The position numbers were made by a program, and so were the translations under genes. Shown one piece after another: positions 15,987 to 24,657 of a stretch of 64,000 bases of DNA. The stretch spans positions 1 through 64,000 of the forward strand of contig JAPKYO010000024.1 of the NCBI GenBank assembly GCA_026394265.1. Direction: 5' to 3'. Under the pieces are notes generated by a model. The model was not told where the DNA came from. It worked only from the letters and a program-made list of their open reading frames with translations, and made no database searches. Source of the DNA: Candidatus Bathyarchaeota archaeon. GTDB taxonomy: Archaea > Thermoproteota > Bathyarchaeia > TCS64. Within the stretch, counting starts at the first letter, position 1; every line of letters begins with the position of its first letter.

Positions 15987-18424
15987 ACTCCAAGAAGACG
16001 TTGAGGGCGATGGGCCCTCAGCGCAGTTTCGGCCCCGAGGCGACGCAGGCGGCGTTCCTCCTCGGCGGCATCGGCACGGGCAACGTGAGCGTCGGTGCTC
16101 GCGGCGAGTTCCGCGACTGGGAGATTTTCAACAGGTCGGCGAAGGGGCAGAGGATGCCTTACGGCTTCTTCAGCATCGCCGTCAAGCAGGGGGGCAAAGT
16201 CGACACTCGCGTACTCGAGTCCCGCCTCCAGCCACCGTACGCGGAGAGCCACGGCTTCCACCCGAGCACCACCGCGGGGCTGCCTCGATTCGCCCACAGC
16301 GAGATGCGGGGCGAGTATCCCCTCTGCTGGGTAGACCTCTGGGACGAGGAACTCCCCCTCAAGGTCACACTCGAAGCCTACACACCCCTCATCCCACACG
16401 AGCCCGACGACTCCGGCCTCCCAGCCGCCGCCCTCACCTACACCGTCAAGAACACCGGCACGACGCCCATCGAGGCGACGATAGTCGGCAGCCTCACGAA
16501 CCTCGTCGGTCACACTGGCGTCGACCAGTTCGGCGCCCTCAAGACGCAGGGATTCGGGGGCAACGTAAACGAGCTACGCGGGGAGCAGGGCCTCACCGGC
16601 GTCTACCTCTACTCGAAGAAGCACCCCGCCGACGACATCCTACACGGCAGCCTCGCCCTCGCAACAACCAACAAACACACCACCGCCAAGCCCCACTGGC
16701 TACGCAGCGGCTGGTGGGACCCACTGCGCGAGTACTGGGACGACCTGCAGGACGGGGCACTCACCCCCCACGGCTACACCGACCCCAGCGAGGAGGGCAA
16801 AACCGACGTCGCCAGCATCGGCGCCACCGAGAAGATCAAACCCGGCGAGGAGAAGCGGTTCCACTTCATACTCGCGTGGCACTTTCCCAACAGGGTAAAG
16901 CACTGGGATCAGCGTCTCTGCTCCTGCGGGGGCGACTGCGAGCAGGGCGTCGTCAGGAACCGCTACGCCGTGAAGTTCGATGACGCGTGGGACGTGGCAC
17001 GGTACATGGTGGACACGTGGGATCACCTCGACGGCATGACGCACGCCTTCCACGACGCCCTATTCGGCAGCACACTACCCACACACGTCCTCGACGCCGC
17101 CTCCGCAAACATCACCGCCCTCCGAAGCAACACCTGCTTCTGGCTCGAAGACGGCACATTCCTAGCATACGAGGGCTGCTTCGACGACGCCGGCTGCTGC
17201 AGCGGCAGCTGCACACACGTCTGGAACTACGAACAGACACTCGCCTACCTCTTCCCCACCCTTGAACGGAGCATGCGGGAGACCGAGTTCCGCAGCGAGA
17301 CCCACCCCGACGGGGAGATGAACTTCCGCGTCAGGAACGCCTTCCCCGGCACGATCAACGTCGACACCGCCGACCCTGCAAGCGACGGCCAACTCGGCAG
17401 CATAACGCGCGTCTACCGCGAGTGGAAGCTCAGCGGGGACACGGCGTGGATGGCGGGGCTCTGGCCGCAGGTCAAGCTCAGCATGGAGTACAGCATCGGG
17501 ACGTGGGACCCCGACGAGGACGGCGTCACCGACGGGCGCCAGCACAACACATACGACATACAGTTCTACGGCCCCAACCCCCTCACGGGCATCATCTACC
17601 TCGCCGCCCTCAGGGCAGCCACGAGGATGGCGGAGGCCGCGGGCGACTACGACGCCGCCGACCGCTACAGCCGACTGCTCGCCAAGGGTGGCAGGAAGCT
17701 CGACAAGACACTATGGAACGGCGAGTACTACGAGCAGCGCCTCCCCGACGTCGACGCCCACAAGTACCAGCACGGCGCCGGCTGCTTGGCTGATCAACTC
17801 CTCGGGCAGCTCAACGCCCACCACGCCGGCCTAGGCTACCTCCTCCCCCCACGGAGGGTCAAGAAGGCCATCGGCGCCGTCTACCACCACAACCTCCTCA
17901 CCGACTTCACCCACCACGACAACTGCCAGCGCACATACGCCCTAAACGACGAGGCCGGCCTCCTCCTCTGCACCTGGCCCAACGGCGGAAGGCCCCGGAT
18001 ACCCTTTCCCTACAGCCACGAGGTCTGGACTGGGATCGAGTACCAGGTCGCCGCCCACCTCATCTGGGAGGGCCTCCTTGACGAAGGCTTAGCCGTAGTC
18101 AAGGCGGTGAGGGACCGCCACGACGGGGTCCGCCGCAGCCCGTGGGACGAGTTCGAGTGCGGCCACCACTACGCCCGCAGCATGTCGAGCTGGGGCCTCA
18201 TCCTCGCCCTCTCCGGCTTCCGCTGCGACATGGCGGAGAAACGCATCAGCTTCAGCCCCCGCATCAACGGGGACGACTTCAAGACGTTCTGGAGCACCGG
18301 CACCGCGTGGGGCACATACACCCAGCACAAGACCGCCGACGGCAAGACGAAGCACAGCGTCGAGGTCATCCACGGCGCCCTCCGGGGCGTCAAGGTGAAC
18401 GGGGAACCCCACCAATCACCGTAG
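15971..18424 (+). CDS. GH116-family beta-glucosidase (GBA2-like)
   Basis: This 817-residue enzyme has the amino-terminal beta-sandwich and (alpha/alpha)6 catalytic barrel of GH116. The motif CTHVWNYEQTLAYLFP (about residue 415) contains the expected nucleophile Glu, and RQHNTYDIQFYGPN (about residue 523) the acid/base Asp, by comparison with the Sulfolobus SSO1353 family. Substrates in the family are beta-glucosides, beta-xylosides and glucosylceramide-like lipids. No signal peptide is visible, so it is probably cytoplasmic. Its stop region overlaps the convergent RNA methylase by nine bases. Composition is typical of the host genome. Confidence 0.92.
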   Translation: MARLPYSKKTLRAMGPQRSFGPEATQAAFLLGGIGTGNVSVGARGEFRDWEIFNRSAKGQRMPYGFFSIAVKQGGKVDTRVLESRLQPPYAESHGFHPSTTAGLPRFAHSEMRGEYPLCWVDLWDEELPLKVTLEAYTPLIPHEPDDSGLPAAALTYTVKNTGTTPIEATIVGSLTNLVGHTGVDQFGALKTQGFGGNVNELRGEQGLTGVYLYSKKHPADDILHGSLALATTNKHTTAKPHWLRSGWWDPLREYWDDLQDGALTPHGYTDPSEEGKTDVASIGATEKIKPGEEKRFHFILAWHFPNRVKHWDQRLCSCGGDCEQGVVRNRYAVKFDDAWDVARYMVDTWDHLDGMTHAFHDALFGSTLPTHVLDAASANITALRSNTCFWLEDGTFLAYEGCFDDAGCCSGSCTHVWNYEQTLAYLFPTLERSMRETEFRSETHPDGEMNFRVRNAFPGTINVDTADPASDGQLGSITRVYREWKLSGDTAWMAGLWPQVKLSMEYSIGTWDPDEDGVTDGRQHNTYDIQFYGPNPLTGIIYLAALRAATRMAEAAGDYDAADRYSRLLAKGGRKLDKTLWNGEYYEQRLPDVDAHKYQHGAGCLADQLLGQLNAHHAGLGYLLPPRRVKKAIGAVYHHNLLTDFTHHDNCQRTYALNDEAGLLLCTWPNGGRPRIPFPYSHEVWTGIEYQVAAHLIWEGLLDEGLAVVKAVRDRHDGVRRSPWDEFECGHHYARSMSSWGLILALSGFRCDMAEKRISFSPRINGDDFKTFWSTGTAWGTYTQHKTADGKTKHSVEVIHGALRGVKVNGEPHQSP

Positions 18425-19759
18425 ACCCGGGGCATCCGCCAGCAGCCTGGCGATGAAGAAGCCCTCGCACCCATGCGTCTTCGGGTAGAGCCTCTGGGCC
18501 TCAACGAGCCCGCGCAGCCCGGGCGCCCCCAGTCTCGGCGCAGCCTCTACAAGCCTGAACCCGGGGTGCCCCCCGAGGAAGCCCCCCACGACACCCTCGT
18601 TCTCCTCCACCGAGACGCTGCAGGTGCTGTATACGAGCGCCCCACCCGGCCTCACGTGCGCCGCCGCGTTGTCGATGAGCCTCCCCTGTAGGGCCGCGTA
18701 CTCGTCGATGGAGGCGCGCGTCACCCTCCACTTCGTAGACGGGATATTGTTGAATGTGCCCGTCCCCGAGCACGGTGGGTCAAGCAGGACCAGTTCGGCG
18801 CTCACATCCGGGAGCCCGTCTGCCCTCGAAGCGTCCCCGAGCACCGGCTCCGCGATGGTCACGCCCATCCTCTCCATCAGCCGCCCCCATGACGCGAGCC
18901 TCCCCTCGTTGACGTCCACCGATATGATCCTCCCCCGGTTGCCCATGAGCTGGGCGAGGTGGCTCGTCTTAACCCCCGGAGCGGCGCAGACGTCCAGAAC
19001 GACGTCCCCGGGCCCCGGCGCCGCGACCTCCCCCACGAGCATGCTCGCCTTGTCCTGCAGGATGAAGCCTCCCTCCCGGTAGGGCGCGGCGTCGGTCAAC
19101 CCCGCCGAGCTTCCGAGAACCCGGTGGGCGTGGCGAATCCCGGGCACGGCCTCGAATCGGAAGCCCATGGCCTCCAACCCGGGGATCGGTGACTCGCCCC
19201 CCCGGAGGGTGTTGACCCGAACATACTTCGGCGTCTCAACAGGCGACATCAGGTCGACCGCTATCTCTCCCTCAAACGTGGTGCGGATATACTCAACATA
19301 CCATGTGGGTAAGAAGTTCTCATAGGCCAAAGCCTCCACGCTGCTCAGACTCCCCCACGGGATCCTCTGGAGTGGAATGAGATCGACCGCCTCCTCCACC
19401 GCCTTGAACGCCCTCCTCCCGAGAACCCCCCTGACGTACTCGGCGAAGCCATGAACCTCGGCGCCCGAGCCGCCGCCGTAGTGCACCATGTAGGCGTAGA
19501 GCCTGAGGAAGCTCCTCAAACCCACGTCCAGGCTCTCGACGTCGCCAGGCGCGAGGGACTGGTTGATGAGGTAGTCGAGGGCGTTCCTCCTCATCGACAC
19601 CGCGTAGACGAGTTCACCCGCCTCCCCGGCCACCCCCCTGTCTTTGACCCCGAGCTGCTTCAGCGTCTTCCTCAGGGCGGCGTCCTCGTTCATGTCGTGA
19701 AGCTCAGACCAACTCAGGGCCTCCAGGGCAACGGTCCGGGCCAAACTCAAGAAAATCAA
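18416..19759 (-). CDS. RsmB/Sun-like rRNA cytosine-5 methyltransferase with NusB-like domain
   Basis: The protein (about 447 residues) has an amino-terminal helical NusB-like region (about residues 20-150), then a NOL1/NOP2/Sun catalytic domain with VCAAPGVKTSHLAQLMG, DPPCSGTGTFNN and YSTCSVSVEENEG (catalytic cysteine). Known homologues methylate rRNA or tRNA cytosine. A TTATAT box at about 19782-19787 lies 25 bases upstream of a TTG at 19759, so a leaderless TTG start is most likely; the frame is open further upstream without a better start. It is the second family member in the window. Confidence 0.9.
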   Translation of the reverse strand: MIFLSLARTVALEALSWSELHDMNEDAALRKTLKQLGVKDRGVAGEAGELVYAVSMRRNALDYLINQSLAPGDVESLDVGLRSFLRLYAYMVHYGGGSGAEVHGFAEYVRGVLGRRAFKAVEEAVDLIPLQRIPWGSLSSVEALAYENFLPTWYVEYIRTTFEGEIAVDLMSPVETPKYVRVNTLRGGESPIPGLEAMGFRFEAVPGIRHAHRVLGSSAGLTDAAPYREGGFILQDKASMLVGEVAAPGPGDVVLDVCAAPGVKTSHLAQLMGNRGRIISVDVNEGRLASWGRLMERMGVTIAEPVLGDASRADGLPDVSAELVLLDPPCSGTGTFNNIPSTKWRVTRASIDEYAALQGRLIDNAAAHVRPGGALVYSTCSVSVEENEGVVGGFLGGHPGFRLVEAAPRLGAPGLRGLVEAQRLYPKTHGCEGFFIARLLADAPGLR

Positions 19760-19886
19760 TACTCTACCTCGCACCGAGACATATAACCTGCTGCACAAGT
19801 AAACCGAACCGAACGCCATCGGGCAGATGGCGATCAAACGCACCCGCTTGAGATGGTTAAAGTGAAGGGATTCCAACCCCTAACAC

Positions 19887-20144
19887 ATGCCAGAATGCGG
19901 TATCTGCGGGGAAAATGCCGAGAAGCTATACCGGTGCACAAGTTGCGGCGTAAAGTTCTGCGAAAACGACGGCTCACCCGAGGAGAAGAAGTGCATCAAC
20001 TGCTCGGAGAAGGCCAAGGAAACCCTTGAGGCCGAGCACGAGGAGGAACGCGATAAAGCACACGAAGGGGAAGAAACAGAAAAAGAAGAGGAAGAGGCCG
20101 AAGAAGAAGAGGACAGGGCCGAAAACCCAGACGATTACAGGTAA
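19887..20144 (+). CDS. Small zinc-ribbon protein with acidic tail
   Basis: The 85-residue product has CGICGENAEKLYRCTSCGVK and then CENDGS and CINCSEKAKE, giving CxxC pairs for one or two zinc sites. The rest is an extremely acidic Glu/Lys helix (EETEKEEEEAEEEEDRAE). Such proteins occur in archaea but have no assigned role. The highly charged tail suggests interaction with a basic partner such as a ribosomal or DNA-binding protein, which is inference. It is monocistronic and divergent from the RNA methylase. Confidence 0.75.
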   Translation: MPECGICGENAEKLYRCTSCGVKFCENDGSPEEKKCINCSEKAKETLEAEHEEERDKAHEGEETEKEEEEAEEEEDRAENPDDYR

Positions 20145-20334
20145 TTAACCCGGTGTCGCGCCAAGCACCCCGCGGGGTCGGCAGGGCGTGAAACCCGTCG
20201 TCGAATCCACGGCCCGCATCTGCCCGGGACACATGTTCCCTGGTGCCGAGGTCACCCGTGTCAGCTGCTAGGGGAGGTTTACCCGCCTCGGCTGAGCGCT
20301 GGTAAACACTTTAATCCGGGTTTCCCCCTCGGAT
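20145..20334. other. GC-rich intergenic stretch with several inverted repeats
   Basis: No convincing reading frame lies here. The region has a 12-bp perfect palindrome (ACCCCGCGGGGT, 20167-20178), a GGGA/TCCC near-palindrome at about 20226-20240, and GCCGAGG (20245-20251) pairing with CCTCGGC (20286-20292). It could be a structured non-coding RNA or simply terminators for the zinc-ribbon gene. I could not match it to tRNA, SRP or RNase P consensus by eye. Confidence 0.3.
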
Positions 20335-20991
20335 GTGAGACCACCATTGTCCTGGGACGCTGAGTACTCCAAGAACAGGCAGATCTGGGGCGAGAGGCCG
20401 AGCGAGCTGGCCCTCGAGGCGGCGAAGCGCCTCGTCCACAGCAAGGGCAGGCCACTCAGGGTCCTCGACGTCGGCTGCGGCTACGGCAGGGACACCATCT
20501 ACGTCGCCAAGAGCCTCGGCTTCAGGGTACTCGGCATCGACGTCTCGGAGAAGGCGGTGGAGTTGGCGCGGGAGAACTCCGTAAACGCCCTTGCGGGGGA
20601 GGCGGAGTTCAAGGTCACCGACTTCCGCGATCTGCGCGGGTTCTTCGACGTCGTCCTCGCCTCGAACCTCTATCACCTGCTCCCACCCGAGGGCAGGCGC
20701 GACCTCGCCGCACACGCCGCGAGGCTACTCGCCCCCGAGGGCAAGCTCTTCCTGAACGCCATCTCCGTCCACGACGGGGAGCACTACGGCGTGGGCACCC
20801 CCGTCCCCGGGGAGGAGAACACGTGGGTTGACGGCAAATACATCCACCTCTCGACCGAGGATGAGCTACGCGGCGCATTCCCCGCCCTGAAGATCAGGGA
20901 GCTATACGAACATGAGTACGAGGAGCCACACCCTGGCGCAAGGACACACAACCACATCGCTTGGATACTGGTCGCCGAGAAACTGGGGTAA
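20335..20991 (+). CDS. Class I SAM-dependent methyltransferase
   Basis: The product is about 218 residues, with motif I VLDVGCGYGRDTIYVAKSLG (about residues 41-60), an acidic residue closing beta-2 (GIDVSEKAVELA) and DVVLASNLYHLLPPEGRRDL (motifs IV-V). It is close in appearance to TehB/UbiE-like small-molecule methyltransferases. The start may be GTG 20335 or TTG 20347; a CTTTAAT box at about 20311 fits either. The substrate is unknown. Given the arsenic genes in the window, metalloid methylation was considered, but the cysteine set of ArsM is absent. Confidence 0.85.
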   Translation: MRPPLSWDAEYSKNRQIWGERPSELALEAAKRLVHSKGRPLRVLDVGCGYGRDTIYVAKSLGFRVLGIDVSEKAVELARENSVNALAGEAEFKVTDFRDLRGFFDVVLASNLYHLLPPEGRRDLAAHAARLLAPEGKLFLNAISVHDGEHYGVGTPVPGEENTWVDGKYIHLSTEDELRGAFPALKIRELYEHEYEEPHPGARTHNHIAWILVAEKLG

Positions 20992-21033
20992 ACGAGTTAT
21001 AAATCCCCGGGAAAAGAATACACTTATTATACT

Positions 21034-21052
21034 TTGTATACAATGTATACAA
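21034..21052. promoter_or_regulatory. Inverted-repeat operator upstream of the second vapBC
   Basis: TTGTATAC and GTATACAA are perfect 8-bp arms around AAT, located between a TATA-like TTATTATAC and the antitoxin ATG at 21055. The position over the transcription start fits autoregulation by the antitoxin complex. Confidence 0.75.
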
Positions 21053-21054
21053 GA

Positions 21055-21291
21055 ATGGATAAGACGATCAGGGTAGACGAGGAGACCTACAGCAGGCTGG
21101 TCGAGCAAGCCGGGAGACTACAGACATTATACAGAAGGTCCATCTCCCTGGACGAGGCCGTCAAGTACCTCCTAGAAGGCCACGCGTCTCGGGAAAGCGT
21201 GGTAGACCTGGCAGGGTCATGGGATGTAACCGACGATGAACTCAGCGAGATAAGGCGCGGGCTCGAGGAGGGCTGGGAGAAGTGGCGCTGA
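21055..21291 (+). CDS. vapB: VapB-type antitoxin
   Basis: The 78-residue product begins MDKTIRVDEETYSRLVEQAG, a short beta strand followed by helices typical of archaeal DUF217/VapB-like antitoxins. Its acidic tail (DDELSEIRRGLEEGWEKWR) would bind the toxin. I chose ATG 21055 because the upstream codons (MYTMYTR) are made entirely from the palindromic operator. It overlaps the toxin start by ten bases. Confidence 0.85.
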   Translation: MDKTIRVDEETYSRLVEQAGRLQTLYRRSISLDEAVKYLLEGHASRESVVDLAGSWDVTDDELSEIRRGLEEGWEKWR

Positions 21292-21686
21292 GACCCGTCT
21301 GCGTGGACAGCGATGTTCTCATCGACCACCTCCGGGGGGACTCTGAGGCGACGCACCTGCTCGAGTCGCTCGAAGCCGGGCACCTACTATCCACGACGGC
21401 CATAAACGCCTTCGAGCTCTACTACGGGGCATACAAAACTAGGCGGAAAGAGGAGAACACCGAGGCCGTGGGGCGCCTCCTCGGTCGACTCATCCTGCTG
21501 GACGTTGGCGTGAGGGTCGCTGAGAAGGCGGGTGAGGTGGCGGCGCAGCTCGAGGCGGAGGGCGTCTCCCCCGGATTCAGGGATATACTCATCGGGGCGA
21601 CGGCTGTGACGAATGGCTGTGAGCTACTGACCAGAAACCCCCGGCACTTCGAGAGAATCCCCGGTTTGAAGCTGGTTAAGATATGA
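21282..21686 (+). CDS. vapC: VapC PIN-domain toxin
   Basis: This 134-residue PIN protein starts at GTG 21282. Active-site acids are in VCVDSDVLIDHLRG, AINAFELYYGA, FRDILIGATA and LTRNPRHFERI, the normal order for VapC RNases. It follows its antitoxin with a short overlap. The gene ends about 15 bases before the outermost tRNA-Gly 3'-end relic, so this module borders the integration hot spot on the chromosomal side. Confidence 0.92.
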   Translation: MALRPVCVDSDVLIDHLRGDSEATHLLESLEAGHLLSTTAINAFELYYGAYKTRRKEENTEAVGRLLGRLILLDVGVRVAEKAGEVAAQLEAEGVSPGFRDILIGATAVTNGCELLTRNPRHFERIPGLKLVKI

Positions 21687-21699
21687 TAGGTTAAGTGGT

Positions 21700-21725
21700 T
21701 TGGTGCGGTCGCCGGGATTCGGACC
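21700..21725 (+). repeat. Decayed tRNA-Gly 3' end, relic attachment site
   Basis: Twenty-six bases (TTGGTGCGGTCGCCGGGATT, then CGGACC) are identical to the 3' end of the tRNA-Gly gene at 33380-33455. The match then decays (TTT retained, the rest changed). Its direct orientation relative to the copies at 22641 and 33378 indicates an older integration event at the same tRNA. Confidence 0.85.
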
Positions 21726-21846
21726 ACGATTTGTTGCTTTCTTTCAATTGAATGTTTACTCGACTATTGAATTGCTGCTTATCTGTTGATTAACGCGCGT
21801 TTTTAAGTCAATAACTGTCTTAAGTTGACTGAGCATTCAACAATTC

Positions 21847-22506
21847 ATGAAGAAACTTGTGCTCGATATCGAGACCGAAAACACAGGGGCCGACATCATG
21901 GCGGATAATAAGAGAATCATATCGGTTCAGCTTGGTAACTCGGCTAAGCAGGAACTATATTTCGCTGATTCAAAGGATACAAGCCGATCCCTATCCACGG
22001 TTAAATCTAGAATTTCCTCCCTTCTCTCCGAAGGGATAGTCTTCGCTGGCTACAATGTGAAGGGGTTCGACGTTCCCATGCTCAAAGAATTTCTCGACAT
22101 CGACATCCCGAATGAAAACTTGTTGGAACTGTATGAGACAGAAAAGGTGGCTACGTTATGTCGACTTAAGAATAGACGTACTCTGCGATTAGAGGAAGTA
22201 TGTAAGGGGTTCGATATAGATACAAGCCACAAGGATGAGATGAACCACGAAGCTGAGAAGTATAAAATGAGGCCGGACATTGTAAAAAAGGCTCAAACTG
22301 CGGCGAAAGAGATAGTGGACCGCAAGGGTTGGAGCTTCGACTTTTCGTACAATTATACCCTGGACAAGTTGGCTGGCGGTAACGCGATCTACGATTCATA
22401 CTTAAAGTTCGTTGAGCGTGATGGTTCTCCTGATACGTTATTCCATAGGTACGCAGTTGGAGATATCATCAGTGAATACCGACTTTTGCAGGCAGTCACT
22501 TCCTGA
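21847..22506 (+). CDS. DEDDy-type 3'-5' exonuclease (RNase H-like fold)
   Basis: The product is 219 residues with the three exonuclease motifs: KLVLDIETENTG (Exo I, DxE), VFAGYNVKGFDVPML (Exo II, Asp) and HRYAVGDIISEYRL (Exo III, Y-x3-D). No polymerase domain is attached. It lies between the decayed tRNA end at 21700 and the intact att copy at 22641, and its codon use is less GC-rich than the flanking host genes. It is probably cargo left by an earlier integrated element. A role in DNA repair, element replication or defence cannot be told apart here. Confidence 0.85.
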   Translation: MKKLVLDIETENTGADIMADNKRIISVQLGNSAKQELYFADSKDTSRSLSTVKSRISSLLSEGIVFAGYNVKGFDVPMLKEFLDIDIPNENLLELYETEKVATLCRLKNRRTLRLEEVCKGFDIDTSHKDEMNHEAEKYKMRPDIVKKAQTAAKEIVDRKGWSFDFSYNYTLDKLAGGNAIYDSYLKFVERDGSPDTLFHRYAVGDIISEYRLLQAVTS

Positions 22507-22640
22507 GAGTCCTACAACTTCGATGTTTCTTAAACGGAGGGCGTTAATTCAGTAGTAAATTCGATGGTCGAGGATCATTATATAGAACCGGTTAAAATGA
22601 CATCCCGATCGAAATACTGGACAGGGAATTGAGTGAAGGA

Positions 22641-22689
22641 GTTGGTGCGGTCGCCGGGATTCGGACCCGGGTTTCCTGCGTGGCAGGCA
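22641..22689 (+). repeat. Attachment site copy distal to the tRNA (att)
   Basis: This 49-bp segment is identical to 33378-33426. It covers the 3' half of tRNA-Gly(GCC), including CCA, T arm and anticodon region, but the following bases are not tRNA. It marks the left boundary of the element and lies inside the integrase reading frame. Confidence 0.95.
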
Positions 22690-23530
22690 AGGCGCGAGCC
22701 CGCGCCTACACGACCAAATCCATCTAAATTTAAACCAATTACCTGACTTTAAGGCATTTTTAGAGGTCGAGCACCATCTGGCCAAGAAGACTGTCTACGC
22801 GCACCAATCCTACATCAAGAGACTCATAGAACACAATGCCTCCCACGAGGTTGGGCGTGAAGAAGTTCGAGACTTTATGAGAGAATATTTAGATGCAAGC
22901 ATCTCAGGCTACTGCAATGCGTTAAAGGCTGTACGAATCTTCTTCAGGGACTACCTCGGTCGAGGAGACCTAGTTGAGGGATTCAAGTTCCCTTCCACAC
23001 CCTTCAAGCCAAGGACCATACCTGAGAGGAAAGCACTAACCGAGTTCTACGAGGAGATTCCAAGCATCGAAGGTAGGTTATACTTCATGCTCTATGCATC
23101 CTCTGGGCTCAGGAGAAGGGAGGCATTAGGGCTTCACCCCAAAGATGTTGACATGGGGATGCGGATGGTGACTCCCAATAAGGGTGTGTCTGGTACGAAA
23201 AACACATGGGTGAGCTTCTACGGCTCTGAGCTTGAAGAATTGCTTCGTGAGTACAAGCCAAGGATAGGTGAACGATGGATACCCATCAAGACAGATAATT
23301 TCATGGAAGCATGGAGTGTTCCTTTGATGAAGACGGGATTAAAAATCACTCCTCAGGTTCTGCGTGATTGGTTCTGCGTAGCTATGGGTGAGGCGGGGGT
23401 CCCTGATAGGTATGTTGACGCCTTCTGCGGCAGGTTACCAAGGTCAATACTTGCTAGACACTATACTGATTACTCACCACAAAGACTGAAGAAAATCTAT
23501 GAACAAGCCAACATCAAAGTATTTTCTTAG
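22690..23530 (+). pseudogene. int: Integrase carboxyl-terminal part, int(C), of a partitioned SSV-type tyrosine recombinase
   Basis: The frame is open from inside the att repeat through DFKAFLEVEHHLAKKTVYAH (SAM-like core-binding domain) to the catalytic domain. It contains ASSGLRRREALGL (first Arg), a Lys in KGVSGTKNTW, QVLRDWFCVAMGEAG (second Arg) and LARHYTDYSP (His/Arg and nucleophile Tyr). No usual start codon exists before the ATG at 22877, which would lose the core-binding region. The missing amino end lies at 33212, and the two parts are in frame when joined across the repeat, giving about 351 residues. In the integrated state the enzyme is thus inactivated. Confidence 0.9.
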
Positions 23531-23531
23531 C

Positions 23532-23624
23532 TTGACAATCGACGAGTTCCCTTCACTCCTAGAATCTGGTTTCGAGTACGTCTCGCACTTCGAGAGCAGG
23601 AAGGTATTACGCAAAAGGAAGTGA
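23532..23624 (+). CDS. Micro-ORF, 30 aa, repeated in the element
   Basis: Directly after the integrase stop, TTG opens a frame MTIDEFPSLLESGFEYVSHF ending ESRKVLRKRK. A homologous stretch with no indels lies at 30153-30239 on the other strand. Conserved residues (TIDEF, GFEYVS, RKVLR, RK-stop) point to coding constraint. The family is not known to me. The next roughly 290 bases hold only A/T-rich sequence. Confidence 0.4.
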   Translation: MTIDEFPSLLESGFEYVSHFESRKVLRKRK

Positions 23625-23918
23625 GTTTCCGAGGCCTTGAAAACAATTCTTCACTCCAATACATATTCGAGAGGTCAACCATGTCAACCTTATTTTCTTA
23701 TTTATTTGTTAAAAATGAGAGAGAATAAGATAGAGAATATAGAATTTATCCTTGACGGGACTGACCATTAAACTCGGGTTATGACACAACTAAAAATATT
23801 AGGGGATTAGTACAGGACCCTCTGCGAAATTGTTGAATTTTTGATGTGTTATTTTTCTTTAAAAAACTAAATAATATATATGCTCAGTGTTAAATAAAGG
23901 AATACCTTATATTTTATT

Positions 23919-24560
23919 ATGCAGTTTCCACAGGCCGCGCGCATCATGATTAAGAGTATTCACAACTCTATTGGAAACCAAACTAATACTTCCATTAGTG
24001 AGCCTAAGAAATCTAAAAAATGGTTGATAATTATACTACTAATTATAGTAGCCGCAGTCCTATCGGTCTCCGCTTACATTTTAATGAATCAAGCCCCTAA
24101 AAGCTGGAGCCCAAAAGTAGGAGATTTTGTAGTCTATTCAACAGCAATCAGTGGGATTAATGGAACTTGGCGTATACAAGTCGAGTCAATATCTACAAAA
24201 GATATTACATTAAAAATGACTCAAAGAAGTCTCTTTGGCGAGAATATCACAACAACTGTGGTACCATTGAATAGTACCTTGGGAATTGAAATAAGTTCAA
24301 TGACGCAGTGGCCTAAAATGACATTGGTTAAAAAGGTAACAGAATCGGTTTCAACAAAATGGGGCTCAAAAACTGCTGAGCATTCCACATACACTGTAAA
24401 TCAGTCTGGAACCACAATGACGATGGATTTCTGGATAGTCAACCGGGTAATGGTAAAATGGACTAATCATATTATGGGTGATATGGGCATTCTTGGCATA
24501 TTGGATATAACTCTTACAGCAAACTTGACCGATACAAACGTCTCTTCTATAATAGGCTAA
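23919..24560 (+). CDS. Membrane-anchored hypothetical protein of the element
   Basis: The product is about 213 residues. After a polar amino tail, KKWLIIILLIIVAAVLSVSA forms one transmembrane helix (about residues 33-55). The rest is a Ser/Thr- and beta-rich domain (SPKVGDFVVYSTAISGINGT, repeated Thr-Thr and Asn-rich sequons) likely outside the cell. Alternative starts are ATG 23919 or 23946. I recognise no family. It is the only surface-type gene of the element on the plus strand. Confidence 0.65.
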   Translation: MQFPQAARIMIKSIHNSIGNQTNTSISEPKKSKKWLIIILLIIVAAVLSVSAYILMNQAPKSWSPKVGDFVVYSTAISGINGTWRIQVESISTKDITLKMTQRSLFGENITTTVVPLNSTLGIEISSMTQWPKMTLVKKVTESVSTKWGSKTAEHSTYTVNQSGTTMTMDFWIVNRVMVKWTNHIMGDMGILGILDITLTANLTDTNVSSIIG

Positions 24561-24657
24561 TTTGTGTACGCGCGCATATTGATAATAATCGCATAGATAA
24601 GATAGTAATTATTAACATAAGGTCAAAAAACAAAAATCCTTTAACAAAAGTTGGATG

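Noticed and set aside
15980..16513. Minus-strand frame opposite the GH116 gene
   Set aside because: Composition (Glu/Val/Ala/Asp-rich) is that of an antisense shadow of a GC-rich gene; the GH116 motifs are decisive.
20335..20991. Arsenite methyltransferase ArsM
   Set aside because: The conserved cysteines of ArsM are absent; only generic methyltransferase motifs are seen.
22641..22720. A second intact tRNA-Gly gene
   Set aside because: Only the 3' half matches; the sequence after 22689 cannot complete the D arm and acceptor stem.
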